In this document: piece by piece, positions 32,278 through 37,904 of the stretch
Layout of the letters: the number at the start of each line of letters is the position of its first letter
Position numbering within the stretch: the stretch's first letter is position 1
NCBI GenBank assembly: GCA_002347485.1
Contig: DDXM01000064.1
Coordinates: 1-37,904 of the forward strand
Direction: 5' to 3'
DNA length: 37,904 nucleotides
Origin: Anaerolineaceae bacterium UBA2260
GTDB lineage: Bacteria; Chloroflexota; Anaerolineae; Anaerolineales; Anaerolineaceae
The notes under the pieces: generated by a model
What the model saw: only the letters and a program-made list of their open reading frames with translations
Told to the model about the DNA's origin: nothing
Database searches by the model: none
Translations under genes and position numbers: made by a program

Positions 32278-34872
32278 TTACCTGGAGACCGCCAGTTTAA
32301 CCATTTTGCCTGCTTTATCCATGGTCACCCGCGCGAACTGCTTGTGTACGCGCTCTGACTGTGTAACCTGTTTGCTGAAGCTCACCACCACCTGCTCCGG
32401 TGCTTTGGTTTGCACTTTCTTCCGCTGCCCATCGCTGCCGTAGGAACTCCAGCCGTTGACCTTCTGATTGCGAATACGCACTTCCGCGTACTCGATGCCA
32501 GGTAAATAACTTTTGACTAAATTCTTGGCTTGTGCGATCATTTTCGGGTCAAGACTCTCCTCTTTTTTCTCGATGACGCTGATGTCAGAGATGGTTTTGA
32601 TCACCGGGTGGTTGAGATCGCGCGGCGCACCTTTCAGCAGGGCTTTATTGGAGTCGTAGGCAACCAATGGATCTCCGTAAAGCACGAACGAGATCAAAGT
32701 CTTTTGATCTTCCCCGTCCAAGTAACTCTGGCGGCGATTCATTTCGCGCACAAATTCCACCTTGGATTTCGCCATCGAAGCGCCCACTGACAAGCCCTCG
32801 CGTAAATTTTTAAAGATCAGGTATCCGAACAGATCCGCGCCAATCAATGGAGTGGTGACCGAACCATAGGAGATAGTCGTGGAACCGATCATCGCCAAAA
32901 CGCCTTTTGAAAGCATTGTCAGCGCGATTGAATCTTTTTCCTGCTTGCCAAATATGTGCCCACCGTAACACGCTTCGCAATAAACGATGCGCGGGGCTGA
33001 GGAGTTCTTTTGAATGTCCGCCGGACGCAGCGCGATCGGAAAATCGGGACCGCTTACATTTTCAGTCGGATCCTTTTGTCCATACCAGTCGCTGCCATCC
33101 TCGATGCCGTGAACATTGAAATAACCGATCTGCGCTTTGGATAGTTTTCGCGGGTCAAAACTGCTGGTTTTGCCGTTGGGTGAAAGGAAAAGGTTCCGCC
33201 CCTCACCAACAGGTCTGAAGGTGACAAGTGAAGAGCGCCGCCAAACCGAGGCTGTGAACCCGATGTTGGAGAAGTATTTCGCCCACGGCTGGTCCCAGAA
33301 GAATACCGCGCGCAAGATCGAGTCGAGCGTGGAGGTTTTTTTGAGTCCATTCGCGTGATAATCAGTCACGGTTTGGATCAGTTCGAGCAATAAACCGGGA
33401 TCACTGCCCTGTTCACCGGGCAGTCTGCCCACAGGCCAATCCGAGACGAAATAGTTGGTGTCCAGCGCTCCATATGGGCTGTCAGAAGGAACATCAGCAT
33501 CCGAATCATCTGTCGGGTTGGGAAGCCGGTGAAAAGGAACCACCTCGTCCCCGCCGACAATGAGCAGGCTGCCAATCCGTTCACCAGTTTTATCCAGCGC
33601 GCGGTCTAGGTCCAGCAACGCAAGCTTGATCTTCCAGGGATCTAGTGAATCCACGGGGGTAATGTTGTATTTTCCACAAATCACCAGGTCGTCCGGGATG
33701 AAAACGACTGAAGTCCATCCAGCTCTTTGTTCGAGGACCTTGGATAGTTTTTTAATTCTTTCAATGACCTGGTTCGCGCCTTCAGCTCCGTAAATCTGCT
33801 TCAAACCTGATTTCATAGTCAGAATAACATACGCTGGGAATCGGTCATCGGTGTGAGTTAATACCGGCTGGCCAATATCTGTTGCAACCTTCTTGAAGGT
33901 TTCTTCTATTTCTCGAACAAAGGCGGTTTTATTTTTCCTGGGCGCATCCTTGATCTTGGGATGTGCCGTGTAAACCTCGTTGCCATCAGAAACGACTCTG
34001 TAGCCATCGAATGCGGAAGCCTCGGTTTTTGCAGCGCCCGGTCCCATTCCTCCACCACTGCCAGCGAGCACATTCAGCCCGAGTTTTCCAGCCACCTCGG
34101 CGGGGATGGGAATATCAAGTTCGATGCGCATGTTCTGCGGATACAGGGGGCGATACGCAAAATTTTTGCCCCACATACGCGTGGGAACCTGCCCGGCGGG
34201 GTCGCTCGCCGCGCAAAAATGAAGCAGTCGCACAGCTTCATCGGACTCGCCGTTGTCCATCAGAGATTTCGCCAGCACTAGGGCAATCGGCAGGCTGTCT
34301 GGGAAACGCGATTGATAGAGCCTACCAAGTGTGATAAGGGTATCCCGGTCACCCAATCTTTCTGTAAGGAGTAAATGGTAATAACCGACGAGTTCCACAC
34401 GCTCCGATTCGCCAATAATCCCCATGAGAAGGCGTTCTGCCTCGTTCAGGTCATTGCGTGAGAAAGCTTTACGCACCTCCAACAACTGGTAAGCCCATTG
34501 TGGGATCGTATCCATACGCAACGGATTGCCACCGAATGTTTTAATCGTACCCGCCGCCTTTGACAGCAAGAGCGGATCGCTGATGGCAAATACCTCCTCG
34601 CCCAGGATGGCAGCTTCGGCGTATTCGGGATCAGCGCGCAGGACCTTCAAAAGCACCGGCGCGGCGTGCAGGAAGCGTTTTTCCTGTACCAGCGCGCGGG
34701 CGTAAACCAGGTTAACTTCAAGGTCACCCGGAAAAGATGTCAACCAGGCCAGGGCGGCTTGCCGGGTGAAGCGGGTGGAATTTGTGGCAAGCCCGGCCGC
34801 CAGGATCTTCAACATCTGCTGGCGGTCGACAATTTTCGTTTTTTTCTGCGTCAAAGAGGTTGGCAAATTCAT
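32278..34872 (-). CDS. Helical-repeat + clan CD (C25/gingipain-like) cysteine protease
   Basis: An 864-residue protein. Residues about 15-225 are helical repeats of TPR type (for example LVYARALVQEKRFLHAAPVL). A glycine-rich linker LAGSGGGMGPG (about 269-279) follows, then an alpha/beta region. The protease-like domain spans about 400-740 with LLIVGGDEVVPF, then the dyad His588 (GYFNVHG) and Cys635 (YCEACYGG), 47 residues apart, followed by ALTMLSKGVLAMIGSTTISYG and, near the end, FVLYGDPLVAY, typical of C25 peptidases. There is no signal peptide or sorting domain, so it looks cytoplasmic, unlike gingipains. The ATG overlaps the TPR gene stop (ATGA). Substrate unknown; catalysis is predicted from the dyad only. 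Confidence 0.78.
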   Translation of the reverse strand: MNLPTSLTQKKTKIVDRQQMLKILAAGLATNSTRFTRQAALAWLTSFPGDLEVNLVYARALVQEKRFLHAAPVLLKVLRADPEYAEAAILGEEVFAISDPLLLSKAAGTIKTFGGNPLRMDTIPQWAYQLLEVRKAFSRNDLNEAERLLMGIIGESERVELVGYYHLLLTERLGDRDTLITLGRLYQSRFPDSLPIALVLAKSLMDNGESDEAVRLLHFCAASDPAGQVPTRMWGKNFAYRPLYPQNMRIELDIPIPAEVAGKLGLNVLAGSGGGMGPGAAKTEASAFDGYRVVSDGNEVYTAHPKIKDAPRKNKTAFVREIEETFKKVATDIGQPVLTHTDDRFPAYVILTMKSGLKQIYGAEGANQVIERIKKLSKVLEQRAGWTSVVFIPDDLVICGKYNITPVDSLDPWKIKLALLDLDRALDKTGERIGSLLIVGGDEVVPFHRLPNPTDDSDADVPSDSPYGALDTNYFVSDWPVGRLPGEQGSDPGLLLELIQTVTDYHANGLKKTSTLDSILRAVFFWDQPWAKYFSNIGFTASVWRRSSLVTFRPVGEGRNLFLSPNGKTSSFDPRKLSKAQIGYFNVHGIEDGSDWYGQKDPTENVSGPDFPIALRPADIQKNSSAPRIVYCEACYGGHIFGKQEKDSIALTMLSKGVLAMIGSTTISYGSVTTPLIGADLFGYLIFKNLREGLSVGASMAKSKVEFVREMNRRQSYLDGEDQKTLISFVLYGDPLVAYDSNKALLKGAPRDLNHPVIKTISDISVIEKKEESLDPKMIAQAKNLVKSYLPGIEYAEVRIRNQKVNGWSSYGSDGQRKKVQTKAPEQVVVSFSKQVTQSERVHKQFARVTMDKAGKMVKLAVSR

Positions 34873-37800
34873 ACCTGTGAACCCACTTCCTGTGATTGAT
34901 GCACCATGTTTAATGCAAGAATCGCGCCAAGCTGCCTGTGTATATTGACATTTCGCGGCTCAACCTGGCTGGCTTTGCGCAGCATTTGCTCGGCGCCCCG
35001 ATAATCCTTGGCGTCCTTAAGCAATGCGGCACAGGAAAGATAGAGGTCCACATTGCCCGGAATCTTCCCGATCCCCTGCTCGAGTACGCGCCGGGCTTTT
35101 TGGAATTCACGCTGCCTGATATACACCTGGCTGAGTTTGAGGTAACCATCAATCAGCGTTGCATCCAGACTGACCGCCTGGCTGTAATAATGGGCGGCCT
35201 GGTCAAGGTTGCCATTTTTCTCCACGATCCTCCCCAACAGCATGTGAACAGCTGGTCGATCTGGCTTCATATCCAACGCCTTCTTTGCGGCAGACTCTGC
35301 GCTGCGGATCTCACCGCATTGCTCTTCCGCTTCCGCCAGCAAGGTGAGCAGGTCCGGGTTTTCAGGGAACTTCTGACTGAACGCGGCGATCAGGTCGCGG
35401 GCAGCGATCACACCATTGATCTCCTTAAGCAAATTGGCGTGTTCGATGACGGTTTGCAGAGAAGCGGCGTTGACACTGGCTGCTTTTTCCAATAATTCCA
35501 GGGCTCTACTCGTGTCCCCCTGCTCGCGTGCCAGGCGTGCCAGGAACACGTAATTAGCCGGGTCTGCAGGGTCAAGCGCCACAGCCTGATCGGCGTGTAC
35601 GATCGCCTGTTTAATATCTCCCTTGGCCCAATTTAATCGACCCGCCTGCAAGTGCGCTTTCACCCCCGCTGGGTTGACATGGGCAGCCCGGTCAGCGGCG
35701 TTCATGGCGAGATCCAGATCTCCCCGCGCCTGATGCAGCTCAGACAAGGCGATCCAGGTTTCGTAATCATCAGGATACTTTTCCACCACCGCTGAAAGAT
35801 GCACCAGCGCATCCTCGAGATTGCCCGCCGCTAGGTACGCGTTTCCCAGTAAACGACGAACTTCGATATCATCCGGGATATACGCGCTCGCGATCCGCAA
35901 ATGTTCGACCGGTTTTTCGTTGTTGCCCAAGCGCCTCCACAAATTCGCCGCTTCGACATGCCATTTGGACTCGTTTGGCCACAACTCTAAGGCATTCTCC
36001 AGCGCGGATAAGGCTTCTGGCAAGGCTTCATTCTTTATCAGCATTACACTTTGTAGGCGCAGTGCAATGGGTTGGAAGGGATCAATCTCCAGTGATTTTG
36101 ATAACCAATCCAGACCCTCTTTGGGCATGTTTTCTTGAGCGCAAATCGCCATTTCCACAAGAATTGCTGGATCCTGGGTATACTTTTTACCCACCAGCAT
36201 CGCAGTTTTGGTCTGTCCATTGGCGCGCAGACCTGCCATCATCGCCGCCGCGTCTTCCGGACTGGGCGTGCGTTTTGCCAGAGCGCGAATATTTTCGTTG
36301 TTCGCTTCGCAAGCGAGTTTCAACCGCGTCATCCAGTGCGTCCACCCTTCGCGACAAGCGTCGGAAAGCTTGACATCCCGAGTATGCAGGATTTTTGCAC
36401 CAATTTCTCGCGCATTGCCAGAACTGTGGACGCCGACTGCCAGGGATTCAACCCGATTCTCGAATTCAACCGCCATCGCCAGCGCCTGGTAATAGAGAAT
36501 GTTCAAGTAATCATTCGCCGGCGCTAATTCCAGCGCAGTTTTAATGATCTCGAGCGCTTCCAACCATCGGTCTATCGCCATGGCGGATTTGGCCAGATTG
36601 CGCAGAATACCTACCCGGATTGGCAGAGCGTTGTCGTCGAGGTTCATAAACACGCCCAATGCCATTTCGAAGGTTTTTTCTGCTTCCGCGATCCGCCCAG
36701 TTTTGCGCAACTGCCTGATAATGGCAAGTTTATCCGGCTCATCAAATTTTATGCTCTCGAACAGGTCAAAACTTTCAACGGGTTCCGCGATCGATTCTCC
36801 ACGGTCGATCCGATATTCATTGACAAGAAGGGCGTGCTGACGGCTATAATCTTCGGAAATCCCCTCGACCTCATCTTGCATTAGTTGGGCGTACCATTCC
36901 AGGTCGCTCGATGCCAGCGCCAGCTCAATACCGATTACCCTGGCTTCGCTATCCGTTGGCTCCGCGTCGATCCATGCGCGTACATTCTTTACGAGGTCGG
37001 TAAAGTCGCCGGTTTTCAGAGCGATCTTGAATCCCAGGCTGAACGTTGGTTTTGTGGACTGCATGATCTCTTTCCATTCGCTGGGAAGGAAAACATCAGC
37101 AATCGTTAAATCTCGATGCAATTGAGGTGACGCTTCTAAAGGTAAGGCCAATGAGTCCGTACAACCTGCTGAAAAACGAACTTCGTCGATAAGCAATCCA
37201 ACCAACATCGATTGATCATCAATTTTTTCCAGAATTATTAATGCAGCGTTAAAATCTTCATTGATCCTGTGCAGCCCGGCCAGGTTCAACATGGCTGTCT
37301 GGCTGCAAGTTTCAGCAGCTTTTTCCAGGCACCAGCGCGTTCGATCCGCATCTCCCAGTTCAGCCAAGACAACCGCCGCCCTGACCAGGTCATTTGGATC
37401 CACCCCGCCCTGTAACAGGGTATAAAGGTGATCGCCATCGAAAGCTGCATCCGTGACCTGCAGACCATTCAGAGAGTTTTCCGCAGCCAACAGACATAGA
37501 CCGAGATGATCGGGGTAGTTTTGGATAGCCTCTGCGAGTAGCCTGACAGCTTCATCCTGGCGTTCAATCTCCTGAAGGAAGCCAACTGCCCATACCAGGT
37601 TTTCTGGGGATGCCGGAGCCTGTTCGATGGCCTTGAGCACCTGGATGGCAGCCTGATCCTCCTCCCCGGATAAGTGCAGCACACGCGCTTTGACTGCCTG
37701 CAGGATGTGCCATTCCGGTTCCAGCAGGAGAGCCTGGTCGAGAGTTGACCTGGCGGTTTCCAGATCTCCGCACGCTGAGGCTGCGATTGACAATCCCGTC

Positions 37801-37904
37801 AACAATCTGGCTGGGTTGACAGACTGGCTCGTAATATTCTCGCGCTGCATGTCAGCGAATAATTGACTGGCAAAGATACTCTCCCCATTGCGGAACACTA
37901 ACTC
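34869..37904 (-). CDS. Very large TPR-repeat protein (5' end outside window)
   Basis: At least 1,011 residues; the frame stays open to the window end, and the GTG at 37898 is not a convincing start. It is almost entirely helical repeats. The last 400 residues show regular TPRs of about 34 residues (for example IEVRRLLGNAYLAAGNLEDA, ETWIALSELHQARGDLDLAM, ANYVFLARLAREQGDTSRAL, AVHMLLGRIVEKNGNLDQAA). The N-terminal half is more degenerate. No enzymatic domain, transmembrane segment or Cys cluster is visible. It is translationally coupled to the protease gene (ATGA), and they share a terminator, so they probably act as a pair, the TPR protein serving as scaffold or sensor. Function unknown. Confidence 0.82.
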   Translation of the reverse strand, partial: ELVFRNGESIFASQLFADMQRENITSQSVNPARLLTGLSIAASACGDLETARSTLDQALLLEPEWHILQAVKARVLHLSGEEDQAAIQVLKAIEQAPASPENLVWAVGFLQEIERQDEAVRLLAEAIQNYPDHLGLCLLAAENSLNGLQVTDAAFDGDHLYTLLQGGVDPNDLVRAAVVLAELGDADRTRWCLEKAAETCSQTAMLNLAGLHRINEDFNAALIILEKIDDQSMLVGLLIDEVRFSAGCTDSLALPLEASPQLHRDLTIADVFLPSEWKEIMQSTKPTFSLGFKIALKTGDFTDLVKNVRAWIDAEPTDSEARVIGIELALASSDLEWYAQLMQDEVEGISEDYSRQHALLVNEYRIDRGESIAEPVESFDLFESIKFDEPDKLAIIRQLRKTGRIAEAEKTFEMALGVFMNLDDNALPIRVGILRNLAKSAMAIDRWLEALEIIKTALELAPANDYLNILYYQALAMAVEFENRVESLAVGVHSSGNAREIGAKILHTRDVKLSDACREGWTHWMTRLKLACEANNENIRALAKRTPSPEDAAAMMAGLRANGQTKTAMLVGKKYTQDPAILVEMAICAQENMPKEGLDWLSKSLEIDPFQPIALRLQSVMLIKNEALPEALSALENALELWPNESKWHVEAANLWRRLGNNEKPVEHLRIASAYIPDDIEVRRLLGNAYLAAGNLEDALVHLSAVVEKYPDDYETWIALSELHQARGDLDLAMNAADRAAHVNPAGVKAHLQAGRLNWAKGDIKQAIVHADQAVALDPADPANYVFLARLAREQGDTSRALELLEKAASVNAASLQTVIEHANLLKEINGVIAARDLIAAFSQKFPENPDLLTLLAEAEEQCGEIRSAESAAKKALDMKPDRPAVHMLLGRIVEKNGNLDQAAHYYSQAVSLDATLIDGYLKLSQVYIRQREFQKARRVLEQGIGKIPGNVDLYLSCAALLKDAKDYRGAEQMLRKASQVEPRNVNIHRQLGAILALNMVHQSQEVGSQV

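Noticed and set aside
32278..34872. CHAT-domain assignment for the protease
   Set aside because: The C-terminal FVLYGDPLVAY and the VGGDEVVPF strand fit C25 (gingipain-like) better than CHAT; both are clan CD, so the broader class stands.
1..37904. Mobile elements, CRISPR arrays, tRNA or rRNA genes
   Set aside because: I found no transposase or integrase, no regularly spaced direct repeats and no tRNA-like cloverleaf in the short intergenic gaps.

Overview
The window looks like a chromosomal segment from a Chloroflexota bacterium, most likely of the Anaerolineae type. I infer this from gene content and protein character, not from a database search. Pointers are the coaD / coiled-coil 'ATP synthase B-like' pair, the TIGR03960 radical SAM and DUF2344 proteins as separate adjacent genes, fused NuoCD, a KorA with a fused gamma domain, and split glycine decarboxylase (GcvPA/GcvPB). 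Almost everything is housekeeping. I see no insertion sequence, prophage, CRISPR array, tRNA or rRNA. Genes are tightly packed, with many 1-8 base stop/start overlaps.

Layout. 1-873 (+): 3' end of coaD and a coiled-coil protein with its own promoter. 883-922: bidirectional terminator. 928-4813 (-): folC-lon operon. 4852-8384 (+): DUF503 protein, TIGR03960 radical SAM protein, DUF2344 protein and a zinc-ribbon SPOUT methyltransferase; the last three are translationally coupled. 8419-9493 (+): FmdB-type zinc ribbon and a dehydrogenase resembling 3-ketodihydrosphingosine reductase. 9551-13229 (+): argF, pyruvate kinase and a GNAT-like protein whose 3' end overlaps korB antisense. 13188-16759 (-): FCD regulator-korA-korB, behind a clear promoter with a 19-bp palindrome over the -35 box. 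16872-21930 (-): nuoB-nuoCD-nuoI, a CxxC-CxxC protein, RicT/PSP1 and a PIG-L deacetylase. 22027-22578 (+): a divergent winged-helix regulator. 22598-24439 (-): glmS. 24799-26061 (+): an MFS transporter. 26192-29386 (+): gcvH-gcvPA-gcvPB. 29436-32168 (-): alaS. 32278-37904 (-): a caspase/gingipain-like (C25-type) protease coupled to a very large TPR protein that runs off the window end.

Two things stand out. First, the 5' leader of glmS carries what I read as a glmS self-cleaving ribozyme. It has the conserved core segments, a P1 capped by a GCAA tetraloop, a P2 whose pairing differs from the Bacillus sequence but is preserved, and P3 and P4 hairpins. This implies control of amino-sugar synthesis by glucosamine-6-phosphate in a non-Firmicute. 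Second, the last 5.6 kb encode a two-gene unit: a giant TPR solenoid protein and, with an ATGA overlap, a protein with an N-terminal helical repeat region and a clan CD cysteine protease domain (His588/Cys635). No signal peptide is visible on the protease, and the unit has its own terminator. It is the best candidate here for an undescribed system, by loose analogy with TPR-CHAT proteases, but its function cannot be read from the sequence.

Metabolically, KorAB (ferredoxin reduction), the peripheral Nuo subunits B/CD/I (no NADH-oxidising module nearby), the glycine cleavage P and H proteins, and pyruvate kinase fit an anaerobic, ferredoxin-linked heterotroph.
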